Below are positions 12,530 through 24,626 of a stretch of 64,000 nucleotides of DNA, piece after piece. Source of the DNA: Thelonectria olida (lineage: Eukaryota; Ascomycota; Sordariomycetes; Hypocreales; Nectriaceae); the NCBI GenBank assembly GCA_020736575.1, contig JAGPYM010000026.1:186001-250000 (forward strand), read 5' to 3'. Within the stretch, counting starts at the first letter, position 1; each line of letters opens with the position of its first letter. The position numbers were made by a program, and so were the translations under genes. Under the pieces are notes generated by a model. It worked only from the letters and a program-made list of their open reading frames with translations. It did no database searches and was not told the origin of the DNA.

Positions 12530-13865
12530 TACCGGAATCTCTTGATTTAGCTAGGGGGTTATCTCCTACTGACCCCAATTCAAGCGCAATCCAGAATAAA
12601 GTCAAAGATAGCGAGAGGATCAAAAGGAAAACCTCCCACTCAGAGTACCATGCAGGGAGGGTGCCTGAACTGGGTGACCGGAATTGAACCCTTGCACAGC
12701 CTCTATCATCCATAAAGAGGACCAAAGAGCAAAGGAAAATGCAGCACTGAGGTTCCATCTTAAACCAGTGCGAGCCAAGGTTGATAACTCGGTCCAGACG
12801 GGGCATGTGCGCATGATGTTCCCCGCCCTTTCGCAGCCGACTCCTAACCTGCGAGTGAACAGAACTGGGGCAGTGGTGGTTAACCGCCAATTGAGGAGGA
12901 TGAATCGAATGCAACGAGTTTCCTTCTTCCATTTCATTTTTCCGGTTTGTTCTTCCCACGATCAACATTCAGCTTTGCCGGAATAGGAAATCCCTCCTGC
13001 TGTCCCCGCCGCTGGGTAGCATTTCATTGTGAGAACTCAACATGTCCCATCCTCATGTGTGTGGAGTGTGATGTGTTTGCCTGACGAACTTGGTCACATG
13101 GTCCTGAAGTGATATTCGCGCGCCTTAGCGGCACAAGTGGGCGATCCCCGCCGATTTACACAATCACCAACAACAACTACCTAGCTCTGGTTGCCCCAGC
13201 CAGCCAAGAGTTCAAGGCCACTGCGCCATTCAAACCTATAGTAGCGTGTGGTCAACACGGCCAGTTGAGGCCTGTCTCATTGACTGTAGGAAGGCTCATC
13301 GCTTGGTGCAAGAAGGAGATCCGAGTTACGGTGACTTTCAAGGCAATATTGATAATGGAGGAAAATATATGTCGATCCAAGAATAGTAGGTGGGCACAAA
13401 ACCAAGTAATGAGCCTTATCACAGTCAATGAGATGGACGCAACGGGTCGCAGAAGAGCCTCATTCTCACAGGCCGCATAACAAGGCAACGGTCCCAGTCT
13501 TTCCACCCTATCATACCACGCCATGTGCGCGCCCTCCCTCGAGGGGTTGAAACGACGAGGCTGTTGCTTACGCCAAGAATCGTTCTCTCATCGAGGCCTT
13601 TCCCCGCAGGCTTTTACTGGATATGAAACCCGAGGCGTTCTTATCGAGCTACACACCATCACAAATCGACCCAATTGGAGGGAAAAGAGCCTACTAACTA
13701 GCCTGAATGACAAAATCTCAAGTATAAAGGGACTTGATAATTCCTGCTCAGGTATTCATCTTCTTTCGTCTCTTATCTTATCAACATAAGCCAATATTCA
13801 TTACTCTTCTTCGTCCATCTCCATTCTCAAACAACGCGAAAACCCATCTCATCAAATCTGCCTTC
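12530..13865. other. intergenic region with a tRNA B-box-like remnant
   Basis: No convincing protein gene. On the minus strand around 12675-12695 the sequence GGTTCAATTCC matches a Pol III B box with one mismatch, and a hairpin CCTCT...AGAGG precedes it, but no acceptor stem pairs, so it is not a functional tRNA. The last 120 bp are CT-rich leader-like sequence before the small Cys-rich gene. Confidence 0.4.
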
Positions 13866-14236
13866 ATGTGTAAGCCTTAGCCTTGGTGTCGCGTTCTGCA
13901 ACTTCATGACGGCTAATAATTGTGGCTATAAGCTGGTTGCAGCATTTGCGGAAACGACGTGGGGAGTAATTACGTCTTTTGCAGTACGCGTAAGTTTATA
14001 ATTTATCGGTTTCAACAATCTCAGACCCCGTTTTTAATGAGACTGACGTACATATCATCGCCAGATAAATGCGTCGTAACCAACTGTGACAATGCTCGAG
14101 ATGGAGAACTGTTCTGCCCGAACCGTAAGTATTAAATGACATCCGGGGAAAGGAATCTGCTAACTTTTCAACAGACACATGCAAACAGTGCGGTGGGCAG
14201 ACTGAAAATGGCCAGGACTGTGAAGATTGTGAGTAA
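13866..14236 (+). CDS. 60-aa cysteine-rich (probable zinc-binding) protein
   Basis: A gene of four tiny exons, each too short to stand out alone: 13866-13869 (ATGT), 13933-13989, 14065-14124, 14175-14236. All three introns are phase 1 and start GTAAG; the first ends AAG, the others CCAG and ACAG, and intron 1 has a GGCTAAT branch site. The join gives MSGCSICGNDVGSNYVFC, then STHKCVVTNCDNARDG, then ELFCPNHTCKQCGGQTENG, then QDCEDCE and stop. Cys and His pairs (CSIC, CVVTNC, CPNHTCKQC, CEDC) suggest two or three zinc-binding knuckles. There is no signal peptide, so the product is intracellular. I do not recognise a named family. The last GAGTAA could alternatively be a donor (GA|GTAAGG), which would lengthen the protein. 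Confidence 0.62.
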
Positions 14237-15331
14237 GGTTGCATGCGTGTCCTGACATTCATATCCAGTCAGATTTCAAGCCACTTGCCGGTGCTCATTC
14301 CAGTCTTTCGCTTCATATGTTCAAGTCGGCGGGGCTTTAAACTCTAGCGAGATATCTTAGCTGTAGTCATTCATTCAGAATTTGTCGAGACACGTTGATG
14401 ACATGTTTATCCTTGCGCTCCAATTGAAGCGACTCTGAGCGGGAGTGTTAGCTCGACGGAGACGGGTGTGACGGAAGCCGCAGGTAATCGAGCGCTTGTG
14501 ATCCTGTTTGGCCAAGCGTGAGCTTATGAAAGGGTGATAACAAACTGGCGGGATTGTTATTTGCCGCGAGGGTAGTATTACGAGAGAGTGGGTGTGTGAT
14601 TGAGCACCGGGGCGTGACCAGCTTAAGAGTTCTAGTAGAGCGCACTCGTTGCATCTTTTTCAGCTGGTCTCCTCTTATGGAACTGGTTTCCTACTTCACC
14701 GTACACCACGAAAGTGGGTCTGGTCTGTTCGCTGCTACATTCACTTATAGGACTTGGTGTAGCCACACAGCACATGGTTGCATTAAGCAGGGCGACTATA
14801 CACCCTCGTTTCACCGACATCATCCAGCGTGTAGTCTTGACAGGATCACCCACATCATCTTCATCAACTATCACAATTGGATCCTTCTGGCGGTCTTTTG
14901 TTTGTCGTTGTAGCACTCGCATCGCAGTCTATGCCGAGGCAGCGAGGGCGATGGGCTGGGGCCCTGAGATCGTGACAGCAATATGTTTCACTATATCCAT
15001 ATGCTTCAGTTGCAGGTGTTACCTTTTATCTTGGTTTCATGTGGAGTCTGTGATGCAAGCTGCTCGTCAGGTTATCCAGCTATTGTCGGATCTGGGGTCG
15101 TCGGCCGAGTGTCTATATCTCCGTAGCGGCGCTTCTTCAATCTGGCAGTTCCATCGCAACTTTCACTCACAGCGGGCGTCCAGTTTCGTCGCACACAATA
15201 GGCTACATGTATTATCCCTTGCTATACACAACACCCAAACACAATCGCCTAATGCTGGCTCCAGCCATAGCAAACCCACGCTTCATACAGTAACAGGCCC
15301 AACTCCAAACAAGAAAATGCACCAACACCAG
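14237..15331. other. intergenic region
   Basis: About 1.1 kb between the small Cys-rich gene and the convergent GCN5 gene. Open frames here lack codon bias and domains; nothing else is seen. Confidence 0.5.
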
Positions 15332-16632
15332 TCATTCGTCCAGTAATTCAAACCACTCCGGAATCTCCTTAATCAGACTCCACATATACTTCTCCAGCCT
15401 GACGGCACACTTGGTGTACACCGTCGTCGCGTCATTATACTGCTTACAATTACTGTAAATCAGCTTGAGATCGCTGACAAGATCTTTCGGAGCATTATAG
15501 AAATCATGCTCCAGCCTTTCTCCCACAGTCGATAAATCCATTGGTGATGTAATGACGTTGTAATAGTCAGGGACTTCGTCTCTGTTGACCGGGTTGAGGA
15601 AAGGCCACGCTTGCTTATGGTTTTGAATCTGATAGAGGAAACGTCGCATTTCGTTGAAATGAGGGCCGTGACGTGGTGCCCTTGCCAGTTCGTCCATGTC
15701 TGGAGACCAGCCAGTGGCCCGAATGGCAGGAATGGACAGCGGATCGATGGGGGTGACAACGCCGTCGGCCCATTGCTCAGGCGCTTTATGGACCATGTGG
15801 CTTTTGCTCAAGGGACGGATTTTGGCTTGTACGGTTTCCTTCTGCTTGAGAAGCATTCTGCCGACTTCGAGATAGCGTACCCTGGGGACCATGGAGCATT
15901 GCATGAGTGTGCCTCCTTCATAATCCTTGATATAACCCATCCATATCGACTTTTCGAGAGTGATCTCCTTGGTAAAGCCTTGTTTTTGAAAATATCCAGT
16001 GGCGTAATTATCGGCATAAGTTAGAAAATGCATCACTGGGGAAGTGGCTCTGACATAGTCCTTCAAATGGGCCATGAGATGGGCTCCATAACCCTTCACC
16101 TGCTGATCAGACGAGACGGCGCAGAAAACGATTTCGGCAAATTTGCGACCTCTGAAGGGCCGAATTGTGATGCCGCCAATGACCTCGAGGGGCATTTTGA
16201 CGATGGCGATAGATAAATGAGTGCGGTCGTAAACGAGACGTGCGATATAATCCTTGGGCATTTTCGGCAATTGCTTCTGAAACAGGCATTTGAGACCTGT
16301 CATGATAATGCTGCTCTCTCTGGTGCCATCGTTGTTGACAACTCGGAACTCAATCTCGCCATTTCGCTCTTCTAGCACTGCAGGCTTTGGAACAGTTAGA
16401 ACGTTTCCTGACGTTCTCGCCCTGCGTTCCGGACGACTCATACCTTGTCTGGGAAGGGAACCCTCCGGATCTTAGCTGGAGATTGAACATGACGTTCTGT
16501 CGACCCGTCATGAGAGGTCTTGATTCTCTTCGCATCAGAAGCGGCGTTCAGTTCTTCCGAAGCCGTGCGCTTCGCGACCAGGAGATTATGCTCGCGGTCG
16601 TCTGAGAATGATAGCGACTCTGCTTTGTCCAT
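15332..16632 (-). CDS. gcn5: histone acetyltransferase GCN5 (SAGA/ADA catalytic subunit)
   Basis: Acetylates lysines of histone H3 in SAGA/ADA coactivator complexes in the nucleus. Two exons (16444-16632, 15332-16384) give 413 aa. The 59-nt intron starts GTATGAG, has a CTAAC branch site and ends in AAAG, giving the join [13 protein letters not shown]. The N-terminus is charged with a basic KRIK segment. The GNAT domain (about residues 70-240) has [10 protein letters not shown] as acetyl-CoA loop and [11 protein letters not shown] carrying the catalytic Glu. A C-terminal bromodomain (about 300-410) contains [23 protein letters not shown] and NCKQYND. Length and order match fungal GCN5. Confidence 0.96.
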
Positions 16633-18121
16633 CTGCGCTGAATGCCGGCGAAGCTGGACTTTTAATAGGTCATATTAAACTAGCAGCGGTTAGTCTCGGG
16701 CTCTCTGGAAGTATCGCGGTCCTTACCCTGAATGATGGAAACGTTGAGTTTCGTTGTTGGGTGTTTAGGTGATGAGAAGACGAGTCTCCGCTGGATGGTC
16801 TGTTTGAGAACTACTCTACTAGTCAGTCACGTGACCATACTCGACTCTCGAGGAGTCTAGACCCACAACTTCTCACGCCACACTTTAGCTCCCGTTTCTC
16901 ATTTAGCAAAAGATACATTGGTCTAGGTACCTATAACACATCCATCGATACTTCCGAAACCACTGCCTCTGGCAATCTGCATCGCTGTTTCTGGTTCAGT
17001 AAGCCTGCCACAATTGATTTGATCCTCATGTAAGCTTTCTCTCTGTAAAACCTGAGCACATAGGTAGCATAACACTGCAAGTCTTCTCCTTCAACAAGTG
17101 GTCAGCGAGTTGTCTTGATCCTGCCAGATAGGAGATAACTTCGAAATGCAAGCTGAAGCTCACTAAATAACCCATATATATATTCCTAGCTTTCTTGTTT
17201 TATTATCATTACACTTAGTTTCGTCCTTGAAAATCTATCGAATCTTTCTCATACCGGAGTCGATTCTATCTGGGAGATAAAGTTTGTGTCGCAACTTTCC
17301 AATGAGCATATTGTATAAGCATTAGAGTATGCCTATATGTAAGGTACGTATTGGCCTAGGTGCAGAGTGGGTTACTCCGTATTATACTCTTCAACGTGCG
17401 GGACGGAGAGAAGTGGGAAATCACACCGCACAACGGGCAAGAAGGACCGCGGCGCATGATTGAAGCGTTCTGAGACTCAAGTATACGACTGCATGGGAGA
17501 TGAAGTACAAGGGGCTTGTCGAGCCGTGCGCAAAAGCAACACTGGAGTTGTCGAACCCAGGTGATTCAAGCCAGTGAACGATAGACCTACCTATTGGCAC
17601 TAGTCTTTCTTCTCAAATTCTCCAAGGATGAAGGTCTGATTACTATCCTTGAGAAGCTGAGAAAGAGCGAAATCCCATCGTTTTAGCCTTGCCTTCAACT
17701 GGCTAAACTCTGACTGGGTTGACGTACATGATGCCGACGTGGAGGAATTCTTGAGGCCACTGTAATAGAAAGCAAGCACATCTTTAATGGCCCCGCCACA
17801 TTGAACTTTTTGCTGGAGGCAATTTGTGTCGCACGTTTAAATTGAATAGTTCGATGATGCCTTCTTCAAGTCGAAAACGCGACTTGCTCACCTAACTCAA
17901 AGACTCAAGGTTGACAGAAGGGACGTCCCTTGTGCAGGCAACAGCTCAACTCTAACGAAAAGGTTTGCAGGTATTCTCACAAACCTTTTCTCTGCCAGCA
18001 AATTTTTTGAAGTTTTCATTCGCTATAAGAGGGCGCGTTTATCCTGCGTTGTTGATTTACCATTTTACTCTGCAGTTCTTCCTTCACCAACACGAAATCC
18101 GCTTCTTGTACAGTAGCAACC
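16633..18121. other. intergenic region with a perfect hairpin repeat
   Basis: 1.5 kb of low-GC spacer holding the GCN5 promoter and the promoter of the gene at 18122. The only structure that stands out is the perfect inverted repeat at 17957-17990, listed separately. No ORF is supported. Confidence 0.5.
17957..17990. repeat. perfect 11-bp inverted repeat, 12-nt loop
   Basis: GAAAAGGTTTG at 17957-17967 and its exact complement CAAACCTTTTC at 17980-17990, 12 nt apart, about 130 bp upstream of the ATG at 18122. It could be a dimeric regulator site or a cruciform; function is unknown. Confidence 0.75.
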
Positions 18122-19141
18122 ATGTCCAATTCCGATAAAACTACCCTTGATCAGGACCGTCAACATTCCTTCACGAACCCACCCAATAAAGATGCTCTCA
18201 GGCCTCATCCCGACCTCCGATCCGAAGTCTTCGCGCTGAGGAAGTGGGTTAAGAACAATGCCACTTCCAGAGTCGTCGCAGAAAGCCCCTGGTGGATGCT
18301 CAGCGGTAGCATGAAGGCTCCAAGTCTACCCCCAGCGAACAAAAGGCAAACTCTCTTGAAGTATCTCTACCTCTTGCTTCCATTTGAAGTTTTGAACAGG
18401 GACAAGCTGGCTTCTGCCCTCGAGATTGAGTATCCTGTCGACTTGCGTGCCGAGATGAGAACTACGAAAAGACAGGGACGGAAAGGCTGGACCAGCGAAT
18501 GGCGATGGGCGATAAAGCTCGAAACGCAAACCTATCCTCAGTATACTTGGTGCTCCCACTGGTGCTCAAGAGTCGATATTTTTATGCACGATCTGCCATA
18601 TCAGATGGCGCATTATGGCATTCCCCGGGACACCAGGGACTTGAAAGATGCCATCGTCGAGCCAGACGAGATTCGTCGCCAGCCTGATCCCATCCCTGGG
18701 CGCGAGTGGAAGTGGGTGCGCACAGCCCATTGGTCTTCTCAAGGAGCAGCCCATAAGACATCGACAAAGAAATCGGCTCAGAGCTGGGAGGCCAGATTCC
18801 GTTCGAGGTTTGAAAATGTGGCACGCATCAACGACAATCAACGTTTCGCCTCACCAGAACATATTTACAGGCAAGTATCAACTCTATCTCGCCCTTCAAG
18901 TTGAATCATCACTAACTCTATGCTCAGTGCTGAGATTTATCAGAGAACAGGTCCTGGGAAGTTCAAGGTCGTCATGGTCTACTATGACTCAATAGCCTAT
19001 GGGAATGACCTCTCGGGGCAGCACGTCAAGGCTTGGAATGACAGTATGCGGGAGCAGTTTGCTCAATTTATGCGTCCGTTGTTGCCCTACGATAGGGACT
19101 TCGAATGCAACCTGAGAGCAAAGACAACCATTCTACCATAA
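18122..19141 (+). CDS. hypothetical protein, 320 aa
   Basis: Two exons, 18122-18870 and 18928-19141, give 320 aa. The intron is GC-AG (ACAG|GCAAGT...CTCAG) with a CTAAC branch site; splicing joins HIY|SAEIYQRTGPGKFKVVMVYYD. No family is recognised. The protein is hydrophilic, Trp- and Arg-rich (KGWTSEWRW, REWKWVR), without signal peptide or membrane segment. The ATG follows a short CT-rich leader and a TATA-like CTATAA near 18024. The neighbour downstream on the same strand (19448) is also unknown. Confidence 0.7.
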
Positions 19142-19447
19142 CCGTTGACTGTCCTCCACCTCCTACAGTCTTCTCTTTGACGGATGCCTCATCATCGGAG
19201 AACGCAATGAGAACAAGTCAGAGAGGTATAGCCATTCAGGTCCCCGCAATGATTGGCAGTCGTACGAATACTGTAGTTATTATCCTTGCTTTGTCAGTGA
19301 GTGGAGACGTCGGATGATTTTTAGAGCACACGCGGCAAGATTGACCTTCTCCCCCTTTTATAATTCTCTCGAGTTTCAACCTTTATCGAGCCCACCTATG
19401 AACTTGAGTCTCATTATTTTACTTGCGACTGTACTTTGCAAATCGCA
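19142..19447. other. spacer between two hypothetical genes
   Basis: 306-bp spacer and promoter of the next gene; nothing specific seen. Confidence 0.45.
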
Positions 19448-20638
19448 ATGGGAGTTTTAGGGTGCTTGGGCGGCGCATGGCGCCTCACCTGGAAGGCAAC
19501 CCTACTCACCATGGTGATAACGCTTCCCATCACCTTCTTCCCATTCATCACCGGCCTCTTCCAAGGCTACAAAATGGCAGGCTACGTGATGAAAAACAGA
19601 CACAGCGTCATTAAAAATTTCGAGAAAAACTATGCAACCGCACGACAAATGAACTTGTTCTCGGTCCCTGGCGCTCCCGGGATTTACGATGTCGCCTATA
19701 AGCCGTATCATGTCAAGGAGCTGTTTGAACCTACGATATGGTGGCAGAAACTCGGGCTAGAGCGATTCGATATCTGGGAGTCCCGATATCCTCCTTTTGG
19801 CGTTGCGGACGTATCCCAGCTTGCGTGCTTGGATTGTCTATATCGAGAGCTGGGGAGCGCCGAGGAGGAGAAGTCATGGCATCATTGGGTGTATGCCTCC
19901 AAGCACTTCATGAGCAGGGAGAACTTCTTCTTTGATGGCTGGGATGAAGCCTTTTACCGTCTCGTTCAGCACCACAATGCAAAGCCGTCCGTCGCAAACG
20001 CTAGCTTCCACTGGCTGTTTTGCCCTTCGTCGTTTCTCTGCAATGCGTGGATGGTTGAGGGACCAGCCTTGCTACACTTTACTACCGAGCAGCTGGAGCT
20101 GGATGGGAATGGAGAGCTCAATGACTGTGATCCAAGCTGGGATGATCACAAGTACGAGAAAGTCCATGTCCAGATCATTGAATTTCCCATCACAGATCCT
20201 CTCAAGCTGGCCCTCCCCAGAGACACATTTCCGAGCTATTTCAACCAGATGGTCGGAATTACTGGAAATACGTCTATGTGGAAGAAGCACGATGCTCACT
20301 TTGATCTCCTTCAGCTTGCGCGACGAGCCGAGGCATTTTCGCACGAATGGGTGAAGGAGTATCCTTTGACCTATGGCCGGCTGACCAAGTACGAAGACGC
20401 CTGGTTGAGAATGCTGGGCTTCGAGGACTCCGACTTGGCATCAATCGGCAGTCTCTGCGGTTCCACCATTACTTTCTTGGGCAGATGTGGCGCGTCGCGT
20501 GTCAAGCACATGGTGGGCGGGTTTTTGGAAAGACCGAAAGAAGCGGCGGAGGAAGAGATACCATATGATGAAGATGTGGGAGAAGACAACGCCATGGCTC
20601 ATCTGCTGAGGGATCTCCATTACGCCTTTATTTTATGA
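19448..20638 (+). CDS. hypothetical protein with N-terminal membrane segment, 396 aa
   Basis: Single open frame from the ATG at 19448; four codons upstream are open but begin at TTG. A hydrophobic segment near residues 17-37 (TLLTMVITLPITFFPFITGLFQ region) is followed by a Trp/His/Tyr-rich soluble part with LACLDCLYRELG, WHHWVYASKHFMSREN and FDGWDEAFYRLVQHH. The C-terminus is acidic. It probably is a single-pass membrane protein. No known family or catalytic motif is recognised. Confidence 0.75.
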   Translation: MGVLGCLGGAWRLTWKATLLTMVITLPITFFPFITGLFQGYKMAGYVMKNRHSVIKNFEKNYATARQMNLFSVPGAPGIYDVAYKPYHVKELFEPTIWWQKLGLERFDIWESRYPPFGVADVSQLACLDCLYRELGSAEEEKSWHHWVYASKHFMSRENFFFDGWDEAFYRLVQHHNAKPSVANASFHWLFCPSSFLCNAWMVEGPALLHFTTEQLELDGNGELNDCDPSWDDHKYEKVHVQIIEFPITDPLKLALPRDTFPSYFNQMVGITGNTSMWKKHDAHFDLLQLARRAEAFSHEWVKEYPLTYGRLTKYEDAWLRMLGFEDSDLASIGSLCGSTITFLGRCGASRVKHMVGGFLERPKEAAEEEIPYDEDVGEDNAMAHLLRDLHYAFIL

Positions 20639-21242
20639 GCATCAATACCTTTCGGCCATGCGGACGATGTAACTAGTCGATACACTGACAACTGCCGACG
20701 ATTTTGCCAGATGCGACAGTTGGCTTGCTCTCTTCTCAAGCTTCCGAGTCACGGCCATGTCATTCAGCTCAAATCGAAAGAAGCTGTGCTGTCTTCCCAA
20801 TTAAATACGTTTATGTTCTAGTGCCTAACCTGCTTTCGACAAGTAACTCTACCCAACCGCTGCAGACGGGGCTCATTTTACCGCTGCAAGTATTTGGAAT
20901 TAGTTCATCTCCGCGCCGCTTTTGGCTTTAGCCGAGCATCAAGGGAGAGACGGAATGGAAAGTGAGACGTGGTGGCAGAACTTGACCCTCAATATCATCA
21001 ACAGAAACGAGAGCCATTCCTTACTTCGAAGGTGAGACGACTCCTCGCCATGGACCGAAATCATCCCTAATGTCTTAGCGAATAACCCTTTCTCCAGATC
21101 TATTCTTAGCTCGCCAGTCTAACACCAACAAGGGAAAATCGCGCAAAATCATCGCCATCTGGGCGGCCGACCGTGCATCACCACCAAATTCCCATCTTCC
21201 CCCTCGTTCCCCGGCAAAACCAACCAGAATCGAGATGAAGGA
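20639..21242. other. intergenic region
   Basis: Spacer of 604 bp; nothing identifiable. Confidence 0.45.
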
Positions 21243-21833
21243 ATGCCTTCCCGACACACTCTGACCGTCTCCGTCCCCCTGCCAAGCATCTTGCCACCGC
21301 ACCTGGTCGTCGCCGCCCTCCAGACCTACACGCCCGTGCTGGTCCACAATGTCACCATTGACAAGTTTGAGACGATAACCGCCGACCCTAGCCTCCTCGC
21401 CAACGACCCCTTCTTTGCGCCCTGGGATGACTCGGTGCGCGCCTACCACGTCTGGTGGCACATCGAGCTGGGCCACGGCCTCGTGCGCCGCTGGCAGTGG
21501 CCCGTCGTCATGCAATACGCGCCCTGTGGCTTGCGCTTCCGCGTCTTGACGCCCCAGAACGTCCATGTGTGGGCGCGCTTCACGGTGCGGCCGCGGACGA
21601 CGCAGCCGCTGGCGTCAGACTCGTCGCCCACGTCGAGTGAGTCTACGGCCACTCCCAGTCCGATGACGAGCGTGGCAGACGAGTGGGAATTGCACGACGA
21701 GATAGTTGTAGAGGGCAACAGGCTGTACATGCCGTTTGTGCTGCCGTACGCGCACAGGGCCCATCAGCGCGTGTGCGAGAATATCGTTGATGCTGTGTTC
21801 AAGAGCTACGTCTACGGCGCGATGCCTGATTAG
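21243..21833 (+). CDS. conserved hypothetical fungal protein, DUF7053-like
   Basis: Single-exon, GC-rich frame of 196 aa. It reads like the small START/SRPBCC-like fungal family often labelled DUF7053: an N-terminal VSVPLPSILPPHLVVAALQTY, a central block on WHIELGHGLVRRWQW, a Ser/Thr linker near 125-140, and a C-terminal VCENIVDAVFKSYVYG. That family link is from memory and tentative. No signal peptide or membrane segment. Strong third-position GC bias supports coding. Confidence 0.72.
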   Translation: MPSRHTLTVSVPLPSILPPHLVVAALQTYTPVLVHNVTIDKFETITADPSLLANDPFFAPWDDSVRAYHVWWHIELGHGLVRRWQWPVVMQYAPCGLRFRVLTPQNVHVWARFTVRPRTTQPLASDSSPTSSESTATPSPMTSVADEWELHDEIVVEGNRLYMPFVLPYAHRAHQRVCENIVDAVFKSYVYGAMPD

Positions 21834-22493
21834 ACTGGGATGAGTGAGACGGGAGAATGGGACATGTTGTTCCCGGTTCCGGCCCCAGGGCTTAGACGGC
21901 GGGACGGGGGGGGAGACGGCGAGTGATGGATTACGCGCCGAGAATGAAGCCCGACCCTTAGCACTTGTACTAGCGATTCGGGGTTCATTTGCGCGGGGAC
22001 ATTATTGATTCCTTATACACGAAACTCACAGGCAACGGTGGCAAGCGGGAGCAGGCAAACGGAGGTCGGAACGGAGGATACCCCAGGCGGTCGATGGATG
22101 AACATGGATCTGACAAACGGAAGATGGGGATTGCATGCGATTATCTACAACCGTAATATGACCCCAATTTCAGTCGTAAAGAAGCATCAGTCCTACCTAA
22201 GGCACCCTTTCGCTAGTTGTATGGCCCGTTCCGATTCCCATCTTCAGCGTAGCATCGTCCAGCAGCCACCACACAAATATGCAATTTCCACCATTATAAA
22301 TATGTATGTAATCACTCTGTCATTCACTTTGTCATAACATTGCATCTTGATGTGCCGAGTAAATAGTGTACGGCAATTCTTTCAATTGTTTGCATATGGC
22401 AGGGACTCAAATGGACGTCGTCTGCTTCCTCATTCAGCAAATAAGTACCCTGCCCACCTCCTCTCTGGTCACTCTCGCACAAAATGGAGGACC
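21834..22493. other. intergenic region
   Basis: Spacer between convergent genes, with a G-run near 21905. Nothing else seen. Confidence 0.45.
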
Positions 22494-24626
22494 TCAAATA
22501 AGATCGACAACTCGCCTTTCCATGCTCAAACCCGACCAGTTGTTGATTGACACCACGCAGCCAACACGCCTATAAATAGCAGCCTCAACATGTTCCAAGG
22601 CCAGGCCATATTTCTCTTGTACTCTGAGCCACACGCACGACTGCGCCTTTGAGACAGCAGCCTCGTCGTTCCTATAGCAATCCAGGTACAAAGTCGCAAC
22701 AGGGTTGTTACGCCTAGGTTGAGACCTCCCATATATCCAAGTCTCGGGCTTTGGGACTTCAGTCCCGGATATCAAATAGCCTTCCACCCGTAATACGCCA
22801 CCAGTCACTTGGCCCAGCGGCAGCAGATCAGACCGCGGTGTCACGGTACAGTGAATCATCTGAAGTTCCATGCCACTGTCCTCAGTTCGGCCAATGCGTA
22901 GGTCGGAAAAGGATATAGGACAATCAACTGATGCCCAAGACCAGCTTGGGGCACAGTACGCAGCACGGCGCACATCTCGGCTCTCGTCTAGGATTGTTAA
23001 CCAGAGCATCTGATGGAGAAGATCATGTTCCCACATGCCCGCTAGATACTTGCCGGGCTCCCCTCCATTCTCTATCGAGAGGCGACGCACTTCGCTCGCC
23101 AGGGCTGAGATAGCAGGCAGCTTGTCTTCCGGGAACGTAAGATGGCGACGTGCATACAAGGTGACCAGGCCCATCCAGGTTTCTTTGCACGGGTCCCGTT
23201 TGCCGTGTTCGGGAAGGAGAAACTGGGCCGCTAACCACAGATGTGCACGCAACCATGAGTTCCAAGTCTGTATGCCTTGCCCACATCTCCAACTCAAGGT
23301 TGATGTTCCGTAGATCAGAGCTCGTCGGCAAAGCATGTATTCCTGGTACGCCCAAGCACGGCTGTCGAGGGGTTCCAGTGACGTGTGGTTCTCACGCCTG
23401 TCGTACTCGAGGTGAATAACGCTCGTCCCACCATCTGGAAATGCTATGGGGAGGTCGAGTTGCCACCCCGTAGACTCGGTTTCGAGAGAACGTGGCGACG
23501 TCGTTGGTGCTAAAAGGCCCTTGTCGGAGCCGCTTGCGCTGGCTGCCATGATCACAACGGAAGCGTTCTGGTAGATCTGCGCCATGGCCGCTACTTCGGT
23601 GTCTCTGTCTTCAATAGAGTCCTGGATGATGCAAAGAGCGTCCACCCAAAGATAGGCCAGGCCAATTGATCTCGTAACTGCGACTGCGTCCTGAAAAGTA
23701 AGAGGCAGGGACGACATGGGTATACGTTCGAGGGCGTCTGTAGAAATCGTCAGCATGACCAAAAACGATAACCCCCAACTAAGCTGGGGTGATATAGCTA
23801 ATTACCGTCAAGCGATGATATCGAAGTTACAAAGGTTTGTCCACCGCCCCAGCAGTAGCTAAGGGCAGCGTACTGGCCGCATTCGCCCCGTGTCTCACGT
23901 ATTCTGAGGGCGGCTGGATCGGAGAGATCAAGCAGACGAGTAGGGAGCGGCTTCGGGACCGGACGTGGACAGGACGAATGATGGGCATCGCAACTCGCCA
24001 TCCATGATCGAATCTTGGAATAAGCGGCTGTCGAGCCCATGTCCTGATCGCATTCACGAGAACTAATGTAGGAGGCTTCTCGGCCGCCTAATTGCCATCA
24101 GAAAGCTAGAAATCAGGCTTCGAACGGAGGAAAACGGCTTACCGGGCGATACATAGACCTTGAATTTCATACAGGCACTTTCCGTGCAGTCGTCCGTCAA
24201 GTCTCCATGGATTTCAGTGCCCACTATTGTTCCGTGAAAGTCCAACTCATGGATATCGTACGCCGACTTCCTCTGGCCCTCGGGCTGAAGATGGGCCCGC
24301 AAGGTAAGGACTGCAAAGGCTGTGGCGTGGGCGTCGAGAAAATCGGCAACAGGAGAGTCGATGATGGCTGGGTCGTCCAGAGACCGGAGAGCTATGTAGA
24401 GGAAAATGCTACACATGCGACAAGACGCGATTTCGGCAGAGTCATACAGGGTTCGGAGCGGCACCTGGAAGTTGAAACCTACTATCGACGTTGCACGGCG
24501 CACGCATTCGATATCTGTCAAGACGCTGGAGCACTTGGTGCAAAGGTTCGGGCGCTGGAGCAAAGCTCTCCTTTCGTCGTCGCCAGCGCCGCGAACATCT
24601 CTAACAGTCCGGCTGGGTTTGGACAT
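22494..24626 (-). CDS. HET-domain protein (heterokaryon incompatibility type)
   Basis: Three exons (24143-24626, 23806-24087, 22494-23737) give 669 aa. An N-terminal Cys-rich segment (CTKCSSVL, CRMC) precedes the HET domain: YAALSYCWGG, then PLTFQDAVAVTRSIGLAYLWVDALCIIQDS, VVIMAASASGSDKGLL and DSRAWAYQEYMLCRRALIYG. HET domains are TIR-related modules that trigger cell death after non-self recognition in fungi. The C-terminal half holds FPEDKLPAISALA and APSWSWASVD, typical of HET proteins without a separate sensor domain. It is divergent from another HET gene 285 bp away. Confidence 0.93.

Noticed and set aside
12640..12790. tRNA-like sequence on the minus strand
   Set aside because: A B-box-like GGTTCAATTCC and a hairpin are present, but acceptor and T stems do not pair; at most a relic.
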